From contig CAWKHX010000002.1 in assembly GCA_963849605.1 (NCBI GenBank), positions 62,001 to 126,000 on the forward strand: a stretch of 64,000 nt of DNA. Reading direction: 5' to 3'. Below are positions 15,680 through 23,455 of this stretch, piece by piece. A program made the translations under genes and the position numbers. Each line of letters starts with the position of its first letter. Position 1 is the stretch's first letter. The DNA comes from DASPHG01 sp963849605. Its GTDB lineage: Bacteria > Actinomycetota > Thermoleophilia > Solirubrobacterales > Thermoleophilaceae. The notes under the pieces are model-generated. The model searched no databases. It worked only from the letters and a program-made list of their open reading frames with translations, and was not told where the DNA came from.

Positions 15680-16502
15680 GTGCGGAATCTCGTCTTCATC
15701 ACGCTCGACAGCTGCCGGTATGACTCGTGGACGGCGGCCGAGCCGAAAACCCTCGCGCGCCTCGGTCCGGTCGAGCGGCGGTACTCGTTCGCGACCTGGA
15801 CGGCGCCGTCGCACTACAACCTGCTGACCGGGCTGGTCCCGCACACGAGCCCGCCGCACGTCTTCGCGTCCGAGTACTACAAGGACGACTTCCTCCGCTA
15901 CAGCGAGCGGCTCGGGGTCGAGGGCATCGAGTTCAAGCGCTTCCTGCCGCACCTGTGGCTGCCGACGTTCCTGAAGGAGATCGGCTACCGCACTCACGGG
16001 ATGGTTTCGCTGCCCGTGCTCAACCCGCTCACGGGCATCAACCGCGGCTTCGACAGCGTTCGAGCTGATGCCGAGCCACAACGACATGGCGGCGATGGTC
16101 GACCGGATTCACTTCGACGGCGACCAGCCCGCCTTCTACATGCTCAACGTCGGCGAGACCCACTACCCGTACGCGCTCCCGCATGAGGACCCGAAGGAGT
16201 GGCCGCGGATCTCGGGCGTGCACGGCGTCTTCAAGCACATGGGCGACCCGGGCGCCGACGCGCCGGAGCAGTTCTTCGACCAGGAGCAGCTCGACGCGCT
16301 GCGCCAGCGCCAGATCGACGCCGTCACCTACCTCGACGAGACCGTCTTCCCGCGCCTGTTCGAGAAGCTGCCGGCCGACACGTGGCTGGTCGTCACCGCC
16401 GACCACGGCGAGCTGTTCGGCGAGGAGGGCTTCTTCGGCCACGGGCCGATCCAGCACCCGAAGGTCACCGAGGTCCCCTTCGTCGAGGGCCTCGCGCCCT
16501 AG
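15680..16502 (+). CDS. Second Thr-type sulfatase-superfamily enzyme (one frameshift)
   Basis: Short superfamily member, about 273 residues when the frame is repaired. MRNLVFITLDSCRYDSW gives the first metal ligand, FATWTAPSHYNLLTGL the Thr nucleophile region (TxPSH, as in the divergent neighbour) and TADHGELFGEEGFFGH the second metal site; GETHYPYALP is also typical. The frame changes at about 16055-16061 (GFDS, then FELMPSHNDMAAM), most simply one extra base. GTG start at 15680. The divergent pair shares a 24-base intergenic space, so the promoters must lie inside the coding regions or be shared. Its substrate is unknown; the context suggests surface glycans. Confidence 0.8.
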
Positions 16503-16562
16503 TCCTTCAGCGCGGGCCGAGGCGCCGAAGCCGTCCCCCGAAATCACGTAGCCGACTGAGCA

Positions 16563-16602
16563 TTGCGTGATTCTGCGGGCTATAGCCGGCGTAATCACGC
16601 AA
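16563..16602. repeat. Dyad element, copy 1: 10-bp arms, 20-nt loop with CTATAG core
   Basis: Left arm TTGCGTGATT (16563-16572) is the exact reverse complement of right arm AATCACGCAA (16593-16602). The 20-base loop contains GGCTATAGCC. A third half-site, AATCACG, lies about 20 bases upstream. It sits between two genes that converge (ends at 16502 and 16636). A second element with the same geometry and core but different arms occurs at 26231-26268. There is no T-run, so it is not a typical intrinsic terminator. Confidence 0.75.
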
Positions 16603-16635
16603 CCCTCGGCGAGGTCCGCGCCGGTCTAAGCCCCC

Positions 16636-17040
16636 CTAGTCCTTCAGCGCGTCCTCGCGGTCGAGGTTGAACTCGATCTCGACGACCTGGTCGCCCTCGA
16701 AGCGGAACACGCCGGCCGCCTCGTGCTCGACCTCAACGCCGTCGCGCTGCGTCACGCCACGGAAGCGAACGAGGATGACGACGCGGTCACCCCGCTCCAA
16801 GATGTCGTCGTAGGAGATCCGGTAGCTCCGCCACGGCTCCAGCCAGTCGGCCCAGCTCTGAGTGAACCCCTCCGGCCCGCTGACGATGTTCTCGACATTC
16901 GGCGACACCCACCGCACGGTCGCATCGTCCGCGACGAGGCCGCCGTCGTTCACGGCGCCGCTCACGCCGTAGACGCCGACAAGGTCGGTTCCCTCCGGCG
17001 GCATCACCGCCCGCACACGCTCGACGCGGCTCTCCGGCAT
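16636..17040 (-). CDS. SnoaL-like / NTF2-fold protein
   Basis: 134 residues matching the NTF2-like cone fold: an N-terminal helix region (SRVERVRAVMPPEGTD), then SGPEGFTQSWADWLEPWRSYRISYDDILERGDRVVILVRFRGVTQ (given here in outline; residues about 55-100) and AAGVFRFEGDQVVEIEFNL. The pattern G-D-x-V with alternating beta strands is typical of SnoaL/ketosteroid-isomerase relatives, which bind or isomerise small hydrophobic molecules; many are uncharacterised. I cannot name a substrate. It is transcribed toward the sulfatase-like gene and is not obviously part of an operon. Confidence 0.75.
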   Translation of the reverse strand: MPESRVERVRAVMPPEGTDLVGVYGVSGAVNDGGLVADDATVRWVSPNVENIVSGPEGFTQSWADWLEPWRSYRISYDDILERGDRVVILVRFRGVTQRDGVEVEHEAAGVFRFEGDQVVEIEFNLDREDALKD

Positions 17041-17102
17041 GGCCCTCAGTATCGCCCCCTTTTCCGTCCTGATGCGCCCCTACCGTGGGTTGCGATCCGC
17101 GT

Positions 17103-17501
17103 ATGCGATCGGCCGCCCGCCAACTCGCCCGGCTCGTCCCCGTGCCGCGCAGCGTCAAGCCTCGACTGCTCGACCTGTCCGAGTGCCCGCACTGCGCGTC
17201 GCCGTACGTCCAGCCGACCGACGGCAAGGCGCTGCCGGACGGCAAGGTGTCGATGACCCTGCGCTGTCCCGACTGCGACGCATGGATGAGCGGCACGTTC
17301 TCGGGCGACCGGGTGCGCGAGCTCGACCGCCAGCTCTCGCTCGGCCGGGCGGCGCTGCGCGAGTGCTACGAGCGCGCCGTCCGCGTGAACATGGCCTGCG
17401 AGCTGCACGCGCTCGAGGCCGGCTTCGCGCGCGATCTGATCGGGCCCGACGACTTCAGTCGCGGCCCAGATGCCGCTCGTACCAGGTCCACGTCTCTCTG
17501 A
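17103..17501 (+). CDS. Conserved zinc-ribbon protein of unknown function
   Basis: About 132 residues from ATG 17103 (a GTG at 17085 in the same frame is possible). Two CxxC pairs, SECPHCAS and LRCPDCDAWMSG, form a zinc ribbon near residues 30-70. They are followed by a helical segment, VRELDRQLSLGRAALRECYE, and the tail ELHALEAGFARDLIGPDDF. The tail is well formed, with charged heptads, so this looks like a real actinobacterial protein rather than a shadow. It overlaps the end of the convergent rfbG-like gene by 47 bases. Function not known. Confidence 0.7.
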   Translation: MRSAARQLARLVPVPRSVKPRLLDLSECPHCASPYVQPTDGKALPDGKVSMTLRCPDCDAWMSGTFSGDRVRELDRQLSLGRAALRECYERAVRVNMACELHALEAGFARDLIGPDDFSRGPDAARTRSTSL

Positions 17502-18441
17502 GGCCGTCGTCCAGCTCCCAGCGCGGCTCCCAGCCGAGCTCCTCGCGGATGCGGGTCGAGTCGAGGAACTGGCGGTCGATCTCGCCGTGCGGTGTCCCCT
17601 CCCCCTGGATGTCCGGCTCCGCCTCGCTGCCTGAGACGGCGATCAGCCGACTGACGATCTCGTTGACCGAGTAGGGCCGCCCCGCGCCGGCGTTCCACGC
17701 CCGCCCGTGCATCTCGGGGTTGTCGAGCGAGCGCGCGATCGCGAGGTAGGCGTCGACCGCGTCGGCCGCGTAGATGTAGTCGCGCTCGGGCGTGCCGTCG
17801 GAGCGGATCACGGGACGGTCGCCGCGCACCAGCGCCCGCGCCGTGTCAGGGACGACGCGGCTGAAGTTGAAGTCGCCGCCGCCGTACACGTTCGCGAGCC
17901 GTGAGACCGCTACCGGCAGGCCGTAGGTGACGGCGTAGGAGCGGGCGATCATGTCGGTGGCCGCCTTCGACACGTCGTAGGGGTAGCGCGGCTGGAGTGG
18001 GAAGTCCTCGCTGTAGGGCAGCTCGTCGTGGTTGCCGTACGCCTTGTCGGACGACGCGACGACGACGCGCTCGATCCCGTCGCCCACCACCCCCACGGCA
18101 CGGCACGCCTCCAGCAGCAGGTAGGTGCCGCGGATGTTGGTCTCGTAGGTCGAGAGCGGCGAGCGGTTGGCGGTCCCGACGATCGTCTGCGCGCCGAGGT
18201 GGAAGACGACCTTCACCTCGTACTCGTTGAGCGTCCGGATGAGCGACTCGTAGTCCACGAGGTCGCCGAGCACGACGTCGCAACGGTCCTCCAGCCCCTC
18301 GATCCCGAAGCGCGACTCCGCCGGGATGTCGCGGCGCAGCACGACGACGCGCGCGCCGTCTTCGAGCAGCCGGCTGACGAGCCACGAGCCGATGAAGCCC
18401 TGGGCGCCCGTGACCAGGATGGACTTGTCGCGCCAGCTCAC
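17455..18441 (-). CDS. rfbG: CDP-glucose 4,6-dehydratase-like NAD-dependent epimerase/dehydratase
   Basis: 328 residues of the extended short-chain dehydrogenase family. NAD-binding TGAQGFIGSWLVSRLLEDG starts near residue 10; the catalytic pair is YPYDVSK (YxxxK) with the Ser region VVASSDKAYG; the sugar-nucleotide region is RLANVYGGGDFNFSRVVPD. CDP-glucose 4,6-dehydratase makes CDP-4-keto-6-deoxyglucose, the entry to 3,6-dideoxy- and 6-deoxyhexoses. Assignment to CDP-glucose rather than another NDP-sugar rests on the next gene upstream, a glucose-1-phosphate cytidylyltransferase, with which it overlaps as GTGA (start 18441). An upstream in-frame extension to 18483 is a shadow. Confidence 0.88.
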   Translation of the reverse strand: MSWRDKSILVTGAQGFIGSWLVSRLLEDGARVVVLRRDIPAESRFGIEGLEDRCDVVLGDLVDYESLIRTLNEYEVKVVFHLGAQTIVGTANRSPLSTYETNIRGTYLLLEACRAVGVVGDGIERVVVASSDKAYGNHDELPYSEDFPLQPRYPYDVSKAATDMIARSYAVTYGLPVAVSRLANVYGGGDFNFSRVVPDTARALVRGDRPVIRSDGTPERDYIYAADAVDAYLAIARSLDNPEMHGRAWNAGAGRPYSVNEIVSRLIAVSGSEAEPDIQGEGTPHGEIDRQFLDSTRIREELGWEPRWELDDGLRETWTWYERHLGRD

Positions 18442-19142
18442 GTGTTGACGAGCGAACGCCAGGGAGCCTCGCCGCTCTCCCACAGCTCGTTCAGCAGCAG
18501 GTTGTCCTTGTAGGTGTCCATGCAGTCCCAGAACCCCTCGTGCTGGAACCCGTGCAGCTCGCCCTCGGCGGCCAGCCGCTCGAGCGGCTCGCGCTCGAGG
18601 ACGTCGTCCGGCCCGATCCGGTCGAGCGCCGCCGGCTCCATGACGAAGAAGCCTCCGTTGACCCAGCTGTCGAGCTGCGGCTTCTCGGTGAAGCCGTCGA
18701 CCCGCCCGTCATCGGCGATGTGGGCGACGCCCCACGGGTTCTGGGGCTTAACCACCGTCACCGTCGCGGCACGGCCGTGGGCCTTGTGGAAGTCGACGAG
18801 CCCGGGCAGGTCGATGTCGGCGAGGCCGTCGGCGTAGGTCAGGCAGAACGTGCCCTTCTCCAGATGCTCGCGCGCGCGCGCGACACGGCCGCCGGTCGCC
18901 GTGTCGATCCCCGTGTCGACGCACGTGACGTTCCACGGGCAGGTCTGCGCGAAGTCGCGGATGCGATCGGCGCCAAAGCCGAGCAGCAGCACGAAGTCGG
19001 AGTAGCCCTGGCTCGCATACAGGCACATGACGTGCCAGAGGATCGGCTTCCCGCCGATCTCGACGAGCGGCTTGGGCAGCGTCTCGCCTGCCTCGCGCAT
19101 GCGCGTGCCCATTCCGCCGCAGAGGATCGCGACCGGCAGCAT
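18438..19142 (-). CDS. rfbF: Glucose-1-phosphate cytidylyltransferase
   Basis: 234 residues. The nucleotidyltransferase signature is AILCGGMGTRMREAGETLPKP at the N-terminus, with EIGGKPILWHVM and the family-specific GFWDCMDTYKDN near the C-terminus. The metal-binding Asp is in TYADGLADID. It makes CDP-glucose from CTP and glucose-1-phosphate. Start is ATG 19142 (MLPVAILCGG); the long frame upstream is a shadow of the flippase gene. It forms a coupled pair with the CDP-glucose 4,6-dehydratase immediately downstream and follows the flippase-methyltransferase gene by about 20 bases. Confidence 0.95.
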   Translation of the reverse strand: MLPVAILCGGMGTRMREAGETLPKPLVEIGGKPILWHVMCLYASQGYSDFVLLLGFGADRIRDFAQTCPWNVTCVDTGIDTATGGRVARAREHLEKGTFCLTYADGLADIDLPGLVDFHKAHGRAATVTVVKPQNPWGVAHIADDGRVDGFTEKPQLDSWVNGGFFVMEPAALDRIGPDDVLEREPLERLAAEGELHGFQHEGFWDCMDTYKDNLLLNELWESGEAPWRSLVNT

Positions 19143-19161
19143 CGGGCGGAGCGTACCTGCG

Positions 19162-21360
19162 CTACAGCTCGGGCCGTGCACGGAGCGCCGAGTGCGCCAT
19201 GCTGCGCCGCCCGCGCTTCGCGGGGTGCCCCTTGCCGAACGGGATGCGGTAGCGGCGCGGCGCGCCCTCGACCGCGAACCCCGCCGACTCGACCATCTGC
19301 CGGTGGCCCGCGGCGTTCGGGATCCACCACTGCACGGCGTCGCCGCCGCGGAACCGCGCCGCCGGGCGCTTGCGGGAGAGCAGCGTGAGGCGAGTGTCGA
19401 TCTGCTCCGCGGACAGGAACGTCCCGCCACACACGCTGCGGATCGCCTCGAGCGCCCGCACCGGGTCGCGCAGGTGCAGCAGCAGGCTGCCGCAGACGAC
19501 GACGTCGAAGCGCCCGTCCACATCCGGGTTGAGGTCGTAGACGCTCCACTCCACCCTCCGCACAGACGAGCCGAGCGCCTCCTTCGCGATGTCGAAGCCG
19601 AGGCCCTTGCGCTGCCCCGCGAACTCCGCCAGCCGCTCCGGGCCGAGCGCGCGCGTGCGCGCCGGCCAGTCCCAGCGCGAGTGGTCCTCGATGTCGGTGG
19701 CGACGACCTCGGCCGCACCGCGGCGCTCCAGCTCGAAGGCGAGAAAGCCGTCGTAGGTGCCGACGTCGAGGCATCGCTTGCCGCTGACGTCGGGCCACGG
19801 CATCCGCTCGACGATCGGCCGGAGGTCGAACCAGCCGGGCGTCGTCGCGCCCGGGCCGAGCTCGAGCGTGTGGTACCAGAGCGGGTTCGACTCGATCTTG
19901 GCCTGGAGGTCCAAGCGCCGCAGATTACGGCGGGGCCCGGCGGCGGCGCGCAGATAGCCGCGCACCTCGCGCAGGAGCGGCCGCTCGAACGCCCACGTCG
20001 CCGCGACCGTGACCACGAGGTAGAGCGCGAGCTCGGCGAGCGCCAGCGACGCCGAGCGGTCCATGTCCGTCACGGCGCGCAGCAGCAGCACGGCCCCCGC
20101 CGCCGGCACGCTCGGCGCGATCGCGCGCGCCGAGTGGGCCAGGATCTGGAAGCTCGGGAAGAGGCGCGAGAGGTACCAGACGCGCCCCGCGATCAGGATC
20201 GCCGCGCCGATCGCCATCCCGACGGCCAGCCCGTCGAGGCCGTCCGTCAAGAGCAGCGGCACGGCGATGAAGAGCATCGTGAGCATGGCGACCACGCCCA
20301 GCACACCGATCGGCTTGGTCTCCCCGCGCGCGCGGAAGAACGCGGTCCAGTTGTAACCGATGTGGTTGAACGCGGCGATCAGGCCGAACGCCTGGATCAG
20401 CCCGACGGCCGGCTCCCACTCGGCGCCGTAGACGAACTCGATCAGGTCGGGCGCGAACAGCGCGAGGCCGACCCCGAACGGCATCCCCCACATCAGCCCC
20501 AGCCGGTTCGACTTGACGAACGCCTCGAATAAGAGCTCCTTCCGGTCCTTCACCGCACAGATCGCCGGATAGAGGGTCTGGGTGACGATCGCGTCGACGC
20601 GGTCGCCGTACACCCTGATGCTGCTGGCGAGCCCGATCATGCCCGCGCCGGCCAGCCCGAGCTCGGCGTTGCCGGCGAACACGACGGCCTGGACGCCCAC
20701 GATGCGCGAGGCGCTCGACAGGAACAGCGGCCCGCTGAAGCTGACGTACTCGCGCAGCGGCCCGCGCTCGAGCACGAACCCGATCCGGTAGGGCGACGCG
20801 TTCACGATGGCGATGGCGCCCGCGAGGCGCCCGGCGATCGTCCCGACCACGAAGCTCCAGTAGCCGGCGCCCGCCGCCGCGAGCCCGACGGTCACGACGA
20901 ACGCGACGACCGGGTCCACCGCCTGGAGCTTTCGCTGCTCCAGGAACCGCATCTGGCGGTAGAAGATCCACAGCGGCGACTGCAGCGTCGCGAGCGGGAT
21001 CACGATCAGGACCGCGAGGCCCGGTGCGAGCAGCTCCGGCTCGCCATAGGCCCAGGCGATGAGCGGCAGCGCCGCCAGGGCGATCACAAGCAGGATCCCG
21101 TTGAGAATCGCCTCGAGCGTGAACGCGCGCTGGAAGGCGCGCTCCTGGTCGGCCTCGTCCTGCTGGACGAACTTGTCGCCGATCACGCCCTCCTTCAGCA
21201 GGCCGAGCGTGCCGATCGCGATCAGGAGGATCGTCCACACCCCGTAGTCGCCCGGCACGATCAGCGCGGCGACGATCAGGCCGCGCAGGAGGTTGAGCGT
21301 GTCGAGGCCGACCGTGAAGCCCGCATTCACGATCGTGCCGCGCGCGGCGATGTGCCGCAC
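19162..21360 (-). CDS. Polysaccharide flippase fused to a SAM methyltransferase
   Basis: 732 residues in one uninterrupted frame. Residues 1 to about 470 are a Wzx/MATE-like exporter: a hydrophobic chain with 12-14 predicted membrane helices, starting GTIVNAGFTVGLDTLNLLRG and including the typical flippase segment SFSGPLFLSSASRIVG. At about residue 485 a soluble domain begins: NPLWYHTLELGPGATTPGWFDLRP, then the SAM-binding CLDVGTYDGFLAFELERRG, the acidic VATDIEDH and the late motif FDVVVCGSLLLHLRDP. This matches the WYHTIEL-type methyltransferases at 25508 and 26982. The flippase moves lipid-linked glycan across the membrane and the domain would methylate on the cytoplasmic side (inference). 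A TTG near 19908 could start a separate methyltransferase, but I see no ribosome-binding site there. Confidence 0.88.
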   Translation of the reverse strand: MRHIAARGTIVNAGFTVGLDTLNLLRGLIVAALIVPGDYGVWTILLIAIGTLGLLKEGVIGDKFVQQDEADQERAFQRAFTLEAILNGILLVIALAALPLIAWAYGEPELLAPGLAVLIVIPLATLQSPLWIFYRQMRFLEQRKLQAVDPVVAFVVTVGLAAAGAGYWSFVVGTIAGRLAGAIAIVNASPYRIGFVLERGPLREYVSFSGPLFLSSASRIVGVQAVVFAGNAELGLAGAGMIGLASSIRVYGDRVDAIVTQTLYPAICAVKDRKELLFEAFVKSNRLGLMWGMPFGVGLALFAPDLIEFVYGAEWEPAVGLIQAFGLIAAFNHIGYNWTAFFRARGETKPIGVLGVVAMLTMLFIAVPLLLTDGLDGLAVGMAIGAAILIAGRVWYLSRLFPSFQILAHSARAIAPSVPAAGAVLLLRAVTDMDRSASLALAELALYLVVTVAATWAFERPLLREVRGYLRAAAGPRRNLRRLDLQAKIESNPLWYHTLELGPGATTPGWFDLRPIVERMPWPDVSGKRCLDVGTYDGFLAFELERRGAAEVVATDIEDHSRWDWPARTRALGPERLAEFAGQRKGLGFDIAKEALGSSVRRVEWSVYDLNPDVDGRFDVVVCGSLLLHLRDPVRALEAIRSVCGGTFLSAEQIDTRLTLLSRKRPAARFRGGDAVQWWIPNAAGHRQMVESAGFAVEGAPRRYRIPFGKGHPAKRGRRSMAHSALRARPEL

Positions 21361-21398
21361 CCCGCCGGTGGCGCCCGGCGGCAGCCTGTCGGAGGAGA

Positions 21399-22475
21399 TC
21401 AGCGGTCCGCCGCCGCTCGCTCGAGCAGCGCCTCGTACCGGGGCCCGATCTCAGCCCAGTCCCACTGCCGTGCGTGCGCGCGATAGCGCTCGCGCGTCCC
21501 GTTCAGCTCGAGCGCCTGCTCGAGCGCCGAGACGAGCGAGTCGCGGTCGTCGGGCTCGAACAGCCTCCCCACCTCGGGCGTGACGATCTCACTCGACGCG
21601 CCGGCGTCCGTGGCCACCACCGGCGTGCCCGCGGCGAGCGCCTCGGCCAGGACCAGCCCGAACGCCTCCCCGAGCGACGGCAGCACGGCGACGTGCGCCG
21701 ACGCCAGCGTCCGCGCGAGGTCGGCCGTGCGGTCGCCCTCGACCCACTCGGCCCCGTCGGGGAGCTCGACCCGGAATCCAGGCTCGGGCTTGCCGGCCAG
21801 CTGGAGCCGCGCGTCGGGGCGGCGGCTGCGCAGCTCTCCGAACGCCTCGATCAGGAGGCCCAGCCGCTTGCGCGGATCGGCCGGACTGCCCGAGTAGACG
21901 ATCGTCGGTTCCTGCGTTCGCTCGGCCTCGACGGCGAAGTCGTCGCACGCTACGCCGGGCGGCACGACCTCCGGGTCGCGCAGCAGGTAGCGGCGAAACG
22001 GCTCGGCCGCGGCCTCGCTGAGCACCGTGCATTCGGTCGCCTCGCGTGCGAGCTCGACGTGGATCGGCAGGCGGTACCGCTTCGACACGAGGTAGCGCCG
22101 CGTCGGGATGCCCATGTTCGAGTAGACGACCGGCGGCCCTCCGAGCGCACGCGCCCTCAGCGCCGCCCATCCGCTGACCGGGAAGAACGCCTGCGCGACG
22201 TCGAACCGGTCACGCTGGAGACCGCGCATCTGCGCCGGCGCCGTGCCCAGGTAATGCTCGTAGGCGCGCCGCTCGAACAGCGCGTCGGGCGCCCGCCACA
22301 TCCGCACGACGCGCACGCCGTCCTCGTCGGCCGTGCTCGTCTGCGCGCGGTGCGTGGTCAGGATCGTGACGTCGTGCCCCGCCTTCGCCAGCCAGCCGGC
22401 GAGGTCGTGGACGAGCCGCTCGGCCCCGCGCCGGACCTCGGGCCAATAGGTCGGGTGGAGAAGCGCGATGCGCAT
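21399..22475 (-). CDS. Glycosyltransferase family 4 (GT-B fold)
   Basis: 358 residues. The N-terminal domain starts MRIALLHPTYWPEVRRGAER, with the PxxGG-like donor loop replaced by RRGAE. The C-terminal domain has IVYSGSPADPRKRLGLLIEAF and the family motif LPSLGEAFGLVLAEALAAGTPVVATDAGASSE (in parts), where E-x7-E contacts the nucleotide sugar. Retaining glycosyltransferases of this family add hexoses to lipid-linked glycans in the cytoplasm. It abuts the next gene (stop of 22476 next to start 22475), so it is co-transcribed with the GT2 gene upstream. Sugar specificity cannot be read. Confidence 0.9.
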   Translation of the reverse strand: MRIALLHPTYWPEVRRGAERLVHDLAGWLAKAGHDVTILTTHRAQTSTADEDGVRVVRMWRAPDALFERRAYEHYLGTAPAQMRGLQRDRFDVAQAFFPVSGWAALRARALGGPPVVYSNMGIPTRRYLVSKRYRLPIHVELAREATECTVLSEAAAEPFRRYLLRDPEVVPPGVACDDFAVEAERTQEPTIVYSGSPADPRKRLGLLIEAFGELRSRRPDARLQLAGKPEPGFRVELPDGAEWVEGDRTADLARTLASAHVAVLPSLGEAFGLVLAEALAAGTPVVATDAGASSEIVTPEVGRLFEPDDRDSLVSALEQALELNGTRERYRAHARQWDWAEIGPRYEALLERAAADR

Positions 22476-23441
22476 CTACAGCACCGGGGTCCGGTGGCGA
22501 ATCGCGGCGCGAGCCGTGGCCGCGACGCCGGTCAGGTCGACGAGGGCGCGCGCCGGCAGGTCGAGCGCGCCGCGCAGCATGCCGCGCGGCGTCCCGGGCG
22601 CGCCCTGGAGGTGCCAGGCCAGATACGGCGCCGCCGCGGCGAGCGCGAGCACCGGATGCCGGCGGCGCACGAGGAGGCCGCCAAGCGCGAGGACGACGCG
22701 TGTGTGGCCCGCCCGCCAGAAGAGGTTCAGCTCGAGCTCGCGCCGCTGCGCGGGGTGCTCCTTGATCACGAGCGGGATCGAGTGCCAGCGCGCGTGGTCG
22801 CGCACGGCCTGCCAGACGTGCTGCGAGTGGACGGCGTGCCACACGCGCGCCTCGCCGATGTAGCTGCGCTCGGCGCCCGCCTCGACCGCCCGCAGGCCGA
22901 GATCCGCGTCCTCGCCCCCGTCGAAGCGCTCGTCGAAGCCGTCGAGCCGCTCGAGCAGCGTGCGCGGGTAGGCGATGTTGCAGGTCTGGTACCAGGGGCT
23001 CGGGCCGACGATCCCCTGCGTCACCGAGAGCCCGTGCAGCCGCTCGAGCTCATCCGGATCGGGCTCGGTCCGCCCCTGCAGGATGCGCTCGCCGTCCGCG
23101 TGCGCCGATGCGACGAGGCGCTCGAGCCACTCCGGCGCGGGCCGGCAGTCGTCGTCGGTGAACGCGACCAGCGGCGCCGTCGTGGCGCGCCAGCCGATGT
23201 TGCGGCTGGCGGCCGCGCCCGAGCCCGACGTCCCCGTGAGGAAGCGGACGTCGAGGCCCTCGGGCGCCGTCGCCTTCGGCCCCGGCTCGTCCGCGCGCAC
23301 GACAACCACCTCGAAGCGATCGCGCGGCAGCGTCTGAGACGCCAGCGCCTCGAGCGCGAAGGCGAGGCGAGTCTCGCGGCGCATGGTCGGGATGACCACG
23401 CTCACGTCCGGTGTCCGCGCGGAAGCCAACTTAGCCCGCAT
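22476..23441 (-). CDS. Glycosyltransferase family 2 (GT-A fold)
   Basis: 321 residues. SVVIPTMRRETRLAFALEAL begins the fold; AFTDDDCRPAPEWL has the DxD-type metal site; GGEDADLGLRAVEAG is the catalytic ED region. The C-terminal 80 residues carry a Trp-rich helical segment (HTRVVLALGGLLVRRR) that is probably membrane associated. It shares with the genes at 33735 and 37282 the phrase CNIAYPRTLLERLDGFDE, so these form one local paralogue group. It probably adds one sugar to the repeat unit. Confidence 0.9.
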   Translation of the reverse strand: MRAKLASARTPDVSVVIPTMRRETRLAFALEALASQTLPRDRFEVVVVRADEPGPKATAPEGLDVRFLTGTSGSGAAASRNIGWRATTAPLVAFTDDDCRPAPEWLERLVASAHADGERILQGRTEPDPDELERLHGLSVTQGIVGPSPWYQTCNIAYPRTLLERLDGFDERFDGGEDADLGLRAVEAGAERSYIGEARVWHAVHSQHVWQAVRDHARWHSIPLVIKEHPAQRRELELNLFWRAGHTRVVLALGGLLVRRRHPVLALAAAAPYLAWHLQGAPGTPRGMLRGALDLPARALVDLTGVAATARAAIRHRTPVL

Positions 23442-23455
23442 TATGCTCGCGCCCT

